A stretch of 7,272 nt of DNA from Alphaproteobacteria bacterium (GTDB taxonomy: Bacteria > Pseudomonadota > Alphaproteobacteria > RF32 > CAG-239), in contig JAGCOI010000155.1 in the NCBI GenBank assembly GCA_017645485.1, positions 1-7,272 of the forward strand. The letters run 5' to 3'. Both the position numbers and the translations under genes were made by a program. A model generated the notes under the pieces. It was given only the letters and a program-made list of their open reading frames with translations, searched no databases and had not been told where the DNA came from. Position 1 is the stretch's first letter, and the number at the start of each line of letters is the position of its first letter. Of this stretch, positions 1 to 6,630 are shown one piece after another.

Positions 1-243
1 CGATTCGTCAATGATACGAAACAAACCGCTGCGCTCTAAATCGGCCGTAATCACACCGCGGATTTTGGCAGCGGTGTTGCCGATGCCGAACAATTGCCCG
101 AAAGCGCCCGAATTTGTAATAATTTTAGGAACGGCAATAGGCATGGCCTCGCGCATGGCACCGGTGACGTTGATTTCAAGTTCGGCAAAGCTCGGAAAGG
201 CAAACAGACAAAAGACAGCCAAGACAAAATATTTGAGTTTCAT
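1..243 (-). CDS. tolB: TolB, Tol-Pal periplasmic protein, N-terminal 81 residues (runs off left edge)
   Basis: This is the first 81 codons of a leftward gene that stays open to the window edge. The product begins with a clear signal peptide: MKLKY, a hydrophobic core at about residues 6-16, and a type I cleavage site after PSFA, with ELEINVTG opening the mature protein. The following sequence resembles the TolB N-terminal domain: an ELEI-V-TG strand, the PIAVPKI segment, and later I-ADLERSGLFRIID, close to the family pattern of D-L-x-R-S-G-x-F. TolB is a periplasmic beta-propeller protein that works with Pal and TolA in outer-membrane constriction at division. The propeller itself lies outside the window. 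The ATG at 243 has AAGGA five bases upstream (251-255 on the + strand). The upstream side holds a tRNA and corA, so tolQ, tolR and tolA are not adjacent; tolB here starts its own unit, perhaps with pal beyond the edge. Identification is by motif memory only. Confidence 0.85.
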   Translation of the reverse strand, partial: MKLKYFVLAVFCLFAFPSFAELEINVTGAMREAMPIAVPKIITNSGAFGQLFGIGNTAAKIRGVITADLERSGLFRIIDES

Positions 244-280
244 GGTAAATCCTTAAATATTAAAATTTTGATTTTCGAAT

Positions 281-308
281 ATTTTAACCTCATATTCTTA
301 AAATTCAA
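281..308 (-). promoter_or_regulatory. Candidate sigma-70 promoter for tolB
   Basis: On the minus strand, TTGAAT (308-303) and TAAAAT (286-281) are separated by 16 bases, giving 4/6 and 5/6 matches to the -35 and -10 consensus. Transcription would start near 274 and leave a leader of about 30 bases before the tolB ATG at 243. The region is very AT-rich, so chance matches are common; position and spacing are the main support. Confidence 0.4.
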
Positions 309-351
309 TTAGCGACGCATTTTTTTTATTGTATTTTCATAAAAAAAACTC

Positions 352-380
352 TTGATTCTTTTAAATTTTTAGACTATTGA
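352..380 (+). promoter_or_regulatory. Candidate sigma-70 promoter for tRNA-Leu (and perhaps corA)
   Basis: TTGATT (352-357) and TATTGA (375-380) are 17 bases apart, each a 4/6 match to consensus. The start would fall near 387, about 14 bases before the tRNA, which is a normal short 5' leader for a tRNA precursor. A TGACTCGTCT stretch follows the -10. No other good promoter is visible between the tRNA and corA, so it may drive both. Confidence 0.45.
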
Positions 381-400
381 TGACTCGTCTTATGGAAAAT

Positions 401-486
401 GCGGCCGTGGCGAAATTGGTAGACGCGTAACGTTGAGGTCGTTATGAACTAAGTTCATGAAGGTTCAAGTCCTTTCGGCCGCACCA
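401..486 (+). tRNA. tRNA-Leu, anticodon GAG, CCA end encoded
   Basis: A complete class II tRNA folds by eye. The acceptor stem GCGGCCG (401-407) pairs perfectly with CGGCCGC (476-482), followed by discriminator A483 and an encoded CCA at 484-486. The D arm is GCG/CGC (410-412 and 424-426) enclosing a loop with TTGGTAGA. The anticodon stem TAACG (428-432) pairs with CGTTA (440-444), and the 7-base loop TTGAGGT places GAG at 435-437, reading CUC and CUU leucine codons. The long variable arm has a 5-bp stem, TGAAC/GTTCA (445-449 and 453-457), with a TAA loop, as expected for tRNA-Leu. The T stem GAAGG/CCTTT (459-463 and 471-475) has one G-T pair and encloses TTCAAGT. All class features are present, so it looks functional. 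Confidence 0.97.
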
Positions 487-541
487 TAAAAAAAGCACTT
501 TTTAATCATCAACATCTTATCAGTTAAAAAGGAGGCACGCC

Positions 542-1495
542 ATGTTAAGGGTTTATAAATCGGAAGATGGCGGAAAACTTGTTAAGCTTAAAAAAAACAA
601 GGTAACATCGCTTTCATGGTATAATTTGATTGCCCCCGATGATGATGAGTTATTAAAAGTTTCCGAACAGCTTAAACTTGATTTTGATATGCTCAAAAAT
701 GCGTTGGACTTAAACGAGCGTTCACGCGTGGAGTTTGAAGATAATGTTTTATCGCTGATTGTGAATTTGCCGCTTCTTGAGGAAGAAGGACAATTTGACA
801 CATTGCCGTGCGGTTTGTTTTTTACCAAACGTAATTTTATGACGATTTGTTCGCGCGATAACCGTATTTTAAGTTCGTTTAACAAAAATACGGCCAAAAC
901 ATTTGATACGCGTCAACGTGGTCGCTTTTTGCTGATTATCTTATCCAAATGCACGCAGTTTTATTTAAAATATTTGGCGATATTAAACAAAAAGACCGAA
1001 GATATTGAATATTTGCTTCGCAAGACAACAAACAATAAAGCACTGTTTGATTTGATGGAAATTCAAAAATCACTTGTTTACTTTACAACAGCTTTGAAAG
1101 ATAACCATGTGGTGCTCTTAAAACTGCTCAGAATGTTGCGTTCCAAAACATTTGCAAACGTGATTGCTTTTACCGAAGAAGATATGGATGCGCTTGATGA
1201 TGTGATTGTGGATAATAAACAGGCCATAGAAATGGTTGATATGCATCGTTCCATTTTGGAGGGTATGATGGACGGGTTTGCATCTATTATCAACAATAAC
1301 TTAAACTTAGTCATGAAATTTTTGGCGGCCATTACGATTATTTTATCAATACCGACCATGCTTGCTTCATTTTGGGGAATGAATGTGCCGATTCCGTTTG
1401 CGGGACATGCTTACGGCTTTGCTTTTGTGATTGTGATTTCGTTTATTTTAACCATTTTGGCGACTATCTTTTTCAAGAAAAAAGGTATGTTTTAA
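542..1495 (+). CDS. corA: CorA-family magnesium/divalent cation transporter
   Basis: This 317-residue protein has the CorA layout: a soluble, mostly charged N-terminal domain (about 1-150), a long helical region with many acidic residues (about 150-257), then two transmembrane helices close to the C-terminus (about 260-278 and 291-311). The signature GMN motif sits at 279-281, directly after the first helix, in the context SFWGMNVPIPF. The short positively charged tail KKKGMF ends the protein, as usual for CorA. The family forms pentameric inner-membrane channels for Mg2+, sometimes Co2+ or Ni2+; substrate cannot be told from sequence here. The start is secure: an excellent AAAAAGGAGG lies six bases before the ATG. 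It follows the tRNA by 55 bases and may share its transcript. The FWGMNVPIPF form looks more like Firmicutes-type CorA than the YGMNF form common in Proteobacteria, from memory only. Confidence 0.93.
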   Translation: MLRVYKSEDGGKLVKLKKNKVTSLSWYNLIAPDDDELLKVSEQLKLDFDMLKNALDLNERSRVEFEDNVLSLIVNLPLLEEEGQFDTLPCGLFFTKRNFMTICSRDNRILSSFNKNTAKTFDTRQRGRFLLIILSKCTQFYLKYLAILNKKTEDIEYLLRKTTNNKALFDLMEIQKSLVYFTTALKDNHVVLLKLLRMLRSKTFANVIAFTEEDMDALDDVIVDNKQAIEMVDMHRSILEGMMDGFASIINNNLNLVMKFLAAITIILSIPTMLASFWGMNVPIPFAGHAYGFAFVIVISFILTILATIFFKKKGMF

Positions 1496-1510
1496 GCCTT
1501 TATTGTGTTA

Positions 1511-1539
1511 AACTTCAATTTGAAGTTGTCGCCTTTTTT
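1511..1539 (+). terminator. Weak candidate terminator after corA
   Basis: AACTTCA (1511-1517) and TGAAGTT (1521-1527) form a perfect 7-bp hairpin with a 3-base loop, 16 bases after the corA stop codon. A run of six T follows at 1534-1539, but six bases (GTCGCC) intervene and the stem is AT-rich, so this is a poor match to an intrinsic terminator. Its position between corA and lspA is the best argument for it. Confidence 0.25.
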
Positions 1540-1585
1540 CCTGTATATATTTTTAAAAGTCTCTTTTTTTGAAGATAAAAAGGCA

Positions 1586-1591
1586 TATAAT
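1586..1591 (+). promoter_or_regulatory. Candidate -10 element for the lspA operon
   Basis: A perfect TATAAT lies 40 bases upstream of the lspA start, in the only sizeable gap before the tight gene cluster. The -35 region at 16-18 bases spacing is just T-rich (around 1562-1569) with no good TTGACA match, so the promoter would rely on the -10 element or an activator. Transcription would start near 1598. Confidence 0.35.
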
Positions 1592-1630
1592 AAGCCTGAA
1601 TTTTTTGATTGATGTGAAAGGAACAAAAAA

Positions 1631-2107
1631 TTGTTGTTCGGTTTGTTTGTGGCGCTTTTGGCGTTTGTTTTAGACCAACTTTCAAAATATTATGCTTTTC
1701 GCTTTGCCGTTGAGAACGGTTCGCCGTTTGAGGTTTGCGATTATTTTAACATGGTATCGGCTTTTAATAAAGGTGTCAGCTTTTCAATGTTTGACGGCGG
1801 CGGTTTATGGGGCAGGGTTGTTCTGATTATATTTGCGCTATGTATTGTGCTGTTTCTTATTCATTGGATGAAAAGTGAACGGTCTGCATTTGTACGTTTG
1901 GCCCTCGGCTTGATTGTCGGCGGGGCACTCGGTAATGTGGCCGACAGACTGAGAATGGGTGCCGTGTATGATTTTTTGGATTTTCACTACGGCGCATATC
2001 ATTGGCCGGCATTTAATGCGGCAGACAGTTTTATTTGTATCGGTGCTTTTTTGATTGTGATGCATGCGATATGTTCAAAAATAAAAGAAAAGGGGAAAAA
2101 TAAATGA
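1631..2107 (+). CDS. lspA: Lipoprotein signal peptidase (signal peptidase II), TTG start
   Basis: LspA is the inner-membrane aspartyl protease that removes signal peptides from diacylglyceryl-modified prolipoproteins. The 158-residue product has the family's usual length and four hydrophobic segments. Conserved blocks are in order: D15 in FVLDQLSK, FNKGVSFSMF at 45-54 (the N-x-G-x-x-F-S box), then GNVADR (101-106), VYDF (112-115) and FNAADSF (128-134). D105, D114 and D132 are the family's conserved aspartates, and the catalytic pair is among them. No ATG or GTG precedes these blocks in frame after the stop at 1610, so the start must be TTG; 1631 and 1634 are tandem TTG codons, and AAGGA at 1618-1622 gives eight bases of spacing to 1631. 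Its TGA overlaps the next gene's ATG by four bases (ATGA), implying translational coupling. It appears to head the operon. Confidence 0.95.
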   Translation: MLFGLFVALLAFVLDQLSKYYAFRFAVENGSPFEVCDYFNMVSAFNKGVSFSMFDGGGLWGRVVLIIFALCIVLFLIHWMKSERSAFVRLALGLIVGGALGNVADRLRMGAVYDFLDFHYGAYHWPAFNAADSFICIGAFLIVMHAICSKIKEKGKNK

Positions 2108-2265
2108 AAAAGAAGCTTTTAATATTAATGGTACTTTGTGTGGCCTTAAACGGGTGTACGACGATGAAAAAATGGTTCGGTCTGAATAAAACGGCACCGG
2201 ACGAAACAAAAATTGAAACACGTGCACCGCTTGTGTTGCCGCCGAATTTTGATGAACTGCCTTAA
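2104..2265 (+). CDS. Miniature lipoprotein with DUF3035/BamF-like core motif
   Basis: This 53-residue gene overlaps lspA by ATGA and has AGGGG (2091-2095) eight bases before its ATG. The N-terminus is a textbook lipoprotein signal: MKKK, hydrophobic ILMVLCVA, then lipobox LNGC with the lipidated cysteine at residue 18. After a short linker, residues 31-53 read APDE..I.TRAPLVLPPNF, ending DELP. From memory this matches the conserved core of DUF3035, an alphaproteobacterial outer-membrane lipoprotein family named BamF in some species, part of the beta-barrel assembly machine, and commonly encoded next to lspA. Those proteins are usually well over 100 residues; here the gene stops right after the core. 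Only 10 bases separate the stop from the next gene, so the missing part is not hidden in another frame. The gene itself is well supported; the family assignment is moderately sure, and a Bam role is inference. Confidence 0.75.
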   Translation: MKKKLLILMVLCVALNGCTTMKKWFGLNKTAPDETKIETRAPLVLPPNFDELP

Positions 2266-2275
2266 AATTTGTTTA

Positions 2276-3592
2276 ATGATGAAAAAGGTTTGTTGTTTTT
2301 TATTTTTACTTGTTTTACCGGGGTTGTGTGCCGCTCAGGTTTTGAATTTGAGCGAATTTGAACTTAGCAACGGATTGAGCGTTGTTATCGGTGAAAATCA
2401 TAAAGCACCCATTGCCAAAGTGATGCTTGTTTATAAGGTTGGGGCGGCTGATGAGGTTGCGGGCAAGAGCGGGTTGGCACATTTGCTTGAACATTTGATG
2501 TTTCGCGGAACGACAAATGTTTCGGGCGAACGGTTTAATACCTTAATGCTTGAAAACGGTGTTGATTTTAATGCTTTTACATCGCGCGATATAACGGCAT
2601 ATCATGCTTTGACGGATATTTCACGCTTGGAACTGGTGCTTGCGTTGGAAGCTGATCGGATGGCAAATCTGAAGATTGATGATGAGGCTTTTTCGGCCGA
2701 ACAAAAAATTGTTTATCAAGAACGGCAACAACGTGTTGAAAATAATTCGAAAGCGCGCTTTAGTGAAGATGTAAATAAAATTTTTTGGCAGAATACACCT
2801 TATGAACACCCTGTTTCAGGGGTGCTTAAAGAAATCAACGCATTATCAAAAGAAGATACCAAGCGTTTTTATGATACATATTATACACCGTCAAATGCGG
2901 TTTTGGTGATTGTCGGTGATGTGACGGTCAAAGAAATTAAACCGCTTGTTGAAAAGTATTTCGGAGGTATTCAAAAGAAAAGAACGCCTGAAAGAAAAAT
3001 GTTTTTTTCAATAGAAGATGGCAGTAACATTTTTATTTCAAAAGAGATGAATGACGTTGAAAAAACAATGGTATCCGTTTCGTATGCGATACCTTCCGTT
3101 GTTAAAAACAAGAAAGCAGCTTATGCTTTTTATGTGTTTTCAAGTTATTTCGGCGAGAGCGGTGCGAATTATTTAAAAAAATATTTGGTTGATGAACAAA
3201 AAGTTGTGGCGGCCACATCATCCGTACAAATTTTGAGCAGAGGTTCGGGAGAGTTTGAAATATCCGTTTTGCCGAACGGTAATGATGATTTTAAGATAAC
3301 GATTGATATGATTGACGAAGCGTTAAACAATGCCATTGAAGCATTTGATGAGAAAGCTCTTGAAAACGAGAAAAAGAAAATACTTTCATGGTTTGTGTAT
3401 ATTAAAGATAATGTTGCCGATGAGGCGTATTTTATCGGTCAATTAAAAGCACTCGGCATGAATGAGGAAGATATTGAGCATTATGTAAAAAATATTGAAA
3501 ATGTTTCGATAAAAGATGTGAAAGATTTATTGCCGTATCTTTTAAAAACAAAAAAGATGACATCGGTGTTGCTGCCCAAAGAGGATAAATAA
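2276..3592 (+). CDS. Periplasmic M16 zinc peptidase, catalytic subunit type
   Basis: This is a 438-residue insulinase/pitrilysin-family (M16B-like) protein. A signal peptide opens it: MMKKVCCF with a hydrophobic core and likely type I cleavage near LCAA/Q, so the enzyme should be exported. The inverted zinc motif HLLEH is at residues 69-73, and the third ligand glutamate is E149 in VYQER, 76 residues after H73, the classical M16 spacing. The second half has the M16 fold pattern, but the Arg and Tyr normally in the R-x(6)-Y substrate-binding pair are V305 and A312. I chose ATG 2276 (tandem with ATG 2279), 10 bases after the previous stop, because it gives a clean signal peptide; the frame is open further upstream, with an ATG at 2252 and a TTG at 2213, which would overlap the lipoprotein gene. 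No strong Shine-Dalgarno is visible, suggesting coupling. Substrate unknown. Confidence 0.9.
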   Translation: MMKKVCCFLFLLVLPGLCAAQVLNLSEFELSNGLSVVIGENHKAPIAKVMLVYKVGAADEVAGKSGLAHLLEHLMFRGTTNVSGERFNTLMLENGVDFNAFTSRDITAYHALTDISRLELVLALEADRMANLKIDDEAFSAEQKIVYQERQQRVENNSKARFSEDVNKIFWQNTPYEHPVSGVLKEINALSKEDTKRFYDTYYTPSNAVLVIVGDVTVKEIKPLVEKYFGGIQKKRTPERKMFFSIEDGSNIFISKEMNDVEKTMVSVSYAIPSVVKNKKAAYAFYVFSSYFGESGANYLKKYLVDEQKVVAATSSVQILSRGSGEFEISVLPNGNDDFKITIDMIDEALNNAIEAFDEKALENEKKKILSWFVYIKDNVADEAYFIGQLKALGMNEEDIEHYVKNIENVSIKDVKDLLPYLLKTKKMTSVLLPKEDK

Positions 3593-3593
3593 A

Positions 3594-4970
3594 ATGGTAA
3601 AAAAATATGTTTTGAGATTTTTGAATATCTTTTTTTTGGTGCTGTTCGGTGTGGCTTTGTTTGTGTTTCTTAAAGCCGATAAAGCATTCGATGCCGATAA
3701 AATTATTCAAAATTCGGCATTAAAAGAAAAAAAATTTAAGGGATTGCCTGTTGAAATTATGACGCAAAACGGTATTAAAATATGGTTGTCCGAGGAGCAC
3801 AGTGCGCCTCTTGTCGCGCTTTCGTTTTATTTTGATAAGGCGGGATTTGCTTTTGATGAAGGAAACAAGCAGGGACTTTCGACATTTGTTTCGAGTATAT
3901 TATTGCACGGTGCGGGGGCATTTGATGAAGAAATGTTTCAAAATTTGCTCGATACCAATGCCATTGAAATGAAATTCAGTGCTTCGGATGAAATTATGGA
4001 AGGTTTGATGATATTTCCGAAAGAAAATATGAAAACGGCAATGGATTTGTTGAATGCCGTTTTAACAAGTCCGAAGTTTGATGAGAAAAATATGGCAGTG
4101 ATTAAACGTCAACAAACAGCCGCTATTGATATGCAAAACGAAAATCCCGAATCTGTTTTAAGAAATGAATTCAAGTTGAGGTTTTTTAACAATCATCCCA
4201 AAGGACGTTTGCCGCTCGGGGTTAAAGAAGATATTGAAGGCTTTTCAAGACAAGATTTAGAGGATTTTGTGAAAACAAATTTCAGAACGGATAATCTGAC
4301 GGTTGCGATTGCAGGCGATATAACGCCGGATGAGACCAAAAATTTTGTAAGCGAAATATTTAAAGGGTTGCCGGATACAGGGCTTCAAAAAGAGCTTTCA
4401 GAGCTTGAAGCAAACTATAATATTAAAGAAGATAATATTAAACGCGATATACCGCAGGTTATCAGTCTTTTTGTTGCCAAAGGCGTTAAGCGTTCGGATA
4501 AAGATTTTTATCCTCTGTATATGGTCAATGAAATTTTCGGCGGTAACGGTTTGTCGTCGCGGTTGAATGTGAGAGCCCGGGAAAAAGAAGGTTTGACGTA
4601 TGGCGCTTATACGTATCTTAATGCTGAAAAAGATGCCCCTCGGATTGTCGGTACTTTTTCGGTTTCGAAAGAAAACTATGAAAAAATGAAAGCTGTTTTG
4701 TTTGATGAGTGGCGTAAAATGGCACGATATGGTGTGCAAAAAGAAGAATTTGAGCGCGTTAAAAACAATATGCTGACATCTTTTAATTTGCGTTTTGCCT
4801 CGCTTGCCGGCATATCCAAACAACTTTTATATATGCAAAAAGAAAACTTGGGGATAGACTTTTTGCAAAAAAGAAACGAATATGTTTTAAATACATCTTT
4901 TGATGCGGTTAATGCGGCAGCTCAAAAATATTTTGCCGATTCGCCGTCAATTTTAACAATCGGAAACTAA
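3594..4970 (+). CDS. Membrane-anchored M16 homologue lacking zinc ligands (non-catalytic partner)
   Basis: This 458-residue M16-family protein begins one base after the preceding M16 gene; GAGGA at 3581-3585, inside that gene's 3' end, is eight bases before the ATG. Residues about 7-26 form a single hydrophobic segment after MVKKYVLR, with no clear cleavage site, suggesting an inner-membrane anchor and a periplasmic body. Aligned by eye to its neighbour, the HLLEH zinc motif is replaced by TFVSS (97-101) and the third ligand glutamate by an arginine near residue 172, so it cannot bind zinc in the normal way. It does keep the second-half motif LNVRAREKEGLTYGAY, with R329 and Y336 as the substrate-binding Arg/Tyr pair. 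This is the usual pattern of the inactive half of heterodimeric M16B peptidases, as in mitochondrial processing peptidase. The pairing with its neighbour is inferred from adjacency and complementary residues. Confidence 0.9.
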   Translation: MVKKYVLRFLNIFFLVLFGVALFVFLKADKAFDADKIIQNSALKEKKFKGLPVEIMTQNGIKIWLSEEHSAPLVALSFYFDKAGFAFDEGNKQGLSTFVSSILLHGAGAFDEEMFQNLLDTNAIEMKFSASDEIMEGLMIFPKENMKTAMDLLNAVLTSPKFDEKNMAVIKRQQTAAIDMQNENPESVLRNEFKLRFFNNHPKGRLPLGVKEDIEGFSRQDLEDFVKTNFRTDNLTVAIAGDITPDETKNFVSEIFKGLPDTGLQKELSELEANYNIKEDNIKRDIPQVISLFVAKGVKRSDKDFYPLYMVNEIFGGNGLSSRLNVRAREKEGLTYGAYTYLNAEKDAPRIVGTFSVSKENYEKMKAVLFDEWRKMARYGVQKEEFERVKNNMLTSFNLRFASLAGISKQLLYMQKENLGIDFLQKRNEYVLNTSFDAVNAAAQKYFADSPSILTIGN

Positions 4971-4982
4971 CGGAGATATAAT

Positions 4983-6629
4983 ATGGTTTATTTAAATCCA
5001 GATATTGATAAGGCATGGCTTAACTTAAATAAAGAATATAAGCGCTTTTGCAAAACGGATATGCGCACATTGTTTGAAAAAGATGAAAAACGTGCCTTAA
5101 AATATACGTTGGCGTTAGATGATTTAACACTTGATTATTCAAAAAACAGATTTGATGAAAATGTTTTAAAGGCATTGACGGACTTGGCGAAGGTATGCGG
5201 TGTTGAACAAAAACGTGATGAAATGTTTTCGGGCTCTAAAATTAATTCTACGGAAAACAGAGCGGTCTTGCACACGGCATTGCGCAATCGTTCAAACAAG
5301 CCGGTTTTTGTTGACGGGCGCAATGTGATGGGGCAAATCAATGATGTTTTGGCCAAGATGAAAAAGTTTTCGGATGATGTGCGTTACGGTAAGTTTAGAG
5401 GATATACCGGTAAAAAACTGACAAATATCGTTAATATCGGTATCGGCGGTTCGGATTTGGGACCGGTTATGGTGTGCGAGGCTTTGAAAAAATATTGGCT
5501 TAAGGATATTCATTGCTATTTTATTTCAAATATTGACGGGACGGCGGCGGCCGAAACATTAAAAGATTTGGACCCTGAAACAACATTGTTTATTGTTGCT
5601 TCCAAAACGTTTACGACGATTGAGACTTTAACAAATGCCAAAACATGTCGTAAATGGCTGGTTGATGCGTTGGGCGAACATGCCGTTGATAAACATTTTG
5701 TGGCGCTTTCAACAAATAAAGAAAAAGTGACGGAATTCGGTATTAATCCGGAAAATATGTTTGAGTTTTGGGATTTTGTCGGCGGGAGATATTCTTTGTG
5801 GTCAGCTATCGGGCTGATTATTGCCATTGCCGTCGGTTTTGAAAATTTCGAAAAGCTTTTAGACGGTGCTTTTTCCATGGATGAACATTTTAAGACGGCA
5901 CCGCTTTCAAAAAATATGCCCGTGATGATGGCTCTTTTAGGTGTTTGGTATAATAATTTTTACGGTATTCATCGTTATTGTGTGGTGCCGTATGACGAAT
6001 ATCTGAAATATTTGCCGGCTTATTTACAACAGCTTGATATGGAAAGCAACGGCAAGGGTGTGGATAAAGACGGTCGGTTTGTGAAATATTCGACCGGTCC
6101 TGCTATTTTCGGCGGTGCGGGGACAAATGTACAGCATTCGTTTTTCCAATTGTTGCATCAGGGAACGGACGTTGTGCCGGTTGATTTTATTATTCCGGCC
6201 ATTTCACATAACGAAATCGGTGAACATCATCAAATTTTGCTTTCAAATGTGTTGGCTCAAGGGGAAGCGTTGATGCTTGGTAAAACCGTAGCCGAGGCGG
6301 CCGCTGAATTGAAACGCGCCGGAAAATCGGACGAAGAAATTGCATTTTTGAAAAAATATAAGGCCTTTACGGGCAATCGTCCGTCAAATACGATTTTGCT
6401 GAAGAAAATCGATCCGTATGCTTTGGGGCAAATTATTGCACTTTATGAACATAAAGTTTTTGTTCAGGGCGTTATATGGAATATCAATTCATTCGACCAA
6501 ATGGGTGTGGAACTCGGTAAACAGCTTGCCTTGAACATTTTGCCCGAAATACAGGGAAAATCGTTTGCAATTGAACACGACAGTTCGACAATGAATTTGA
6601 TTAAAAAAATTAAATCTTTGAGGAAATAA
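4983..6629 (+). CDS. pgi: Glucose-6-phosphate isomerase
   Basis: Pgi interconverts glucose 6-phosphate and fructose 6-phosphate in glycolysis and gluconeogenesis in the cytoplasm. The 548 residues match the length of the bacterial E. coli-type enzyme. Sugar-phosphate binding blocks are [11 protein letters not shown] (151-161) and [11 protein letters not shown] (205-215). The two family signatures are [13 protein letters not shown] (265-277) and the C-terminal block with [12 protein letters not shown] (502-513). Catalytic residues sit where E. coli Pgi has them within one position: E354 in DMESNGK, H385 in TNVQH and K513 in VELGK. A small deviation is GGAGTN where many homologues have GEPGTN. 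GGAG at 4972-4975, seven bases before the ATG, supports the start. It lies 12 bases after the M16 gene and one base before mutL, so it is probably transcribed with both, without an obvious functional link. Confidence 0.97.
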   Translation: MVYLNPDIDKAWLNLNKEYKRFCKTDMRTLFEKDEKRALKYTLALDDLTLDYSKNRFDENVLKALTDLAKVCGVEQKRDEMFSGSKINSTENRAVLHTALRNRSNKPVFVDGRNVMGQINDVLAKMKKFSDDVRYGKFRGYTGKKLTNIVNIGIGGSDLGPVMVCEALKKYWLKDIHCYFISNIDGTAAAETLKDLDPETTLFIVASKTFTTIETLTNAKTCRKWLVDALGEHAVDKHFVALSTNKEKVTEFGINPENMFEFWDFVGGRYSLWSAIGLIIAIAVGFENFEKLLDGAFSMDEHFKTAPLSKNMPVMMALLGVWYNNFYGIHRYCVVPYDEYLKYLPAYLQQLDMESNGKGVDKDGRFVKYSTGPAIFGGAGTNVQHSFFQLLHQGTDVVPVDFIIPAISHNEIGEHHQILLSNVLAQGEALMLGKTVAEAAAELKRAGKSDEEIAFLKKYKAFTGNRPSNTILLKKIDPYALGQIIALYEHKVFVQGVIWNINSFDQMGVELGKQLALNILPEIQGKSFAIEHDSSTMNLIKKIKSLRK

Positions 6630-6630
6630 A

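Noticed and set aside
11..256. Open frame of 81 codons on the + strand at the left edge
   Set aside because: It is the antisense of the tolB signal peptide and N-terminal domain, which has a recognisable product and a ribosome binding site; this frame has neither.
401..486. tRNA as an integration site for a mobile element
   Set aside because: No integrase gene and no second copy of the tRNA 3' end occurs in the window.
487..510. AAAAAG/CTTTTT hairpin after the tRNA as a terminator
   Set aside because: The stem is almost pure A-T with a loop too small for the longest pairing, so it would not form a stable terminator.
1372..1572. 66-codon + strand frame overlapping the end of corA
   Set aside because: It lies out of frame inside corA, has a cysteine- and phenylalanine-rich composition typical of shadow translation, and no ribosome binding site.
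1581..1608. AGGC/GCCT inverted repeat followed by T run as a terminator
   Set aside because: Only four base pairs around an 8-9 base loop, and it contains the TATAAT likely to be the lspA -10 element.
2213..2275. Upstream extension of the first M16 protein to TTG 2213 or ATG 2252
   Set aside because: It would put extra residues before a clear signal peptide and overlap the lipoprotein gene; ATG 2276 gives a normal exported protein.
4398..4823. 141-codon minus-strand frame inside the second M16 gene
   Set aside because: It is a shadow of a well-supported gene, with no recognisable domain, start context or promoter. The same applies to the minus-strand frames inside corA and pgi.
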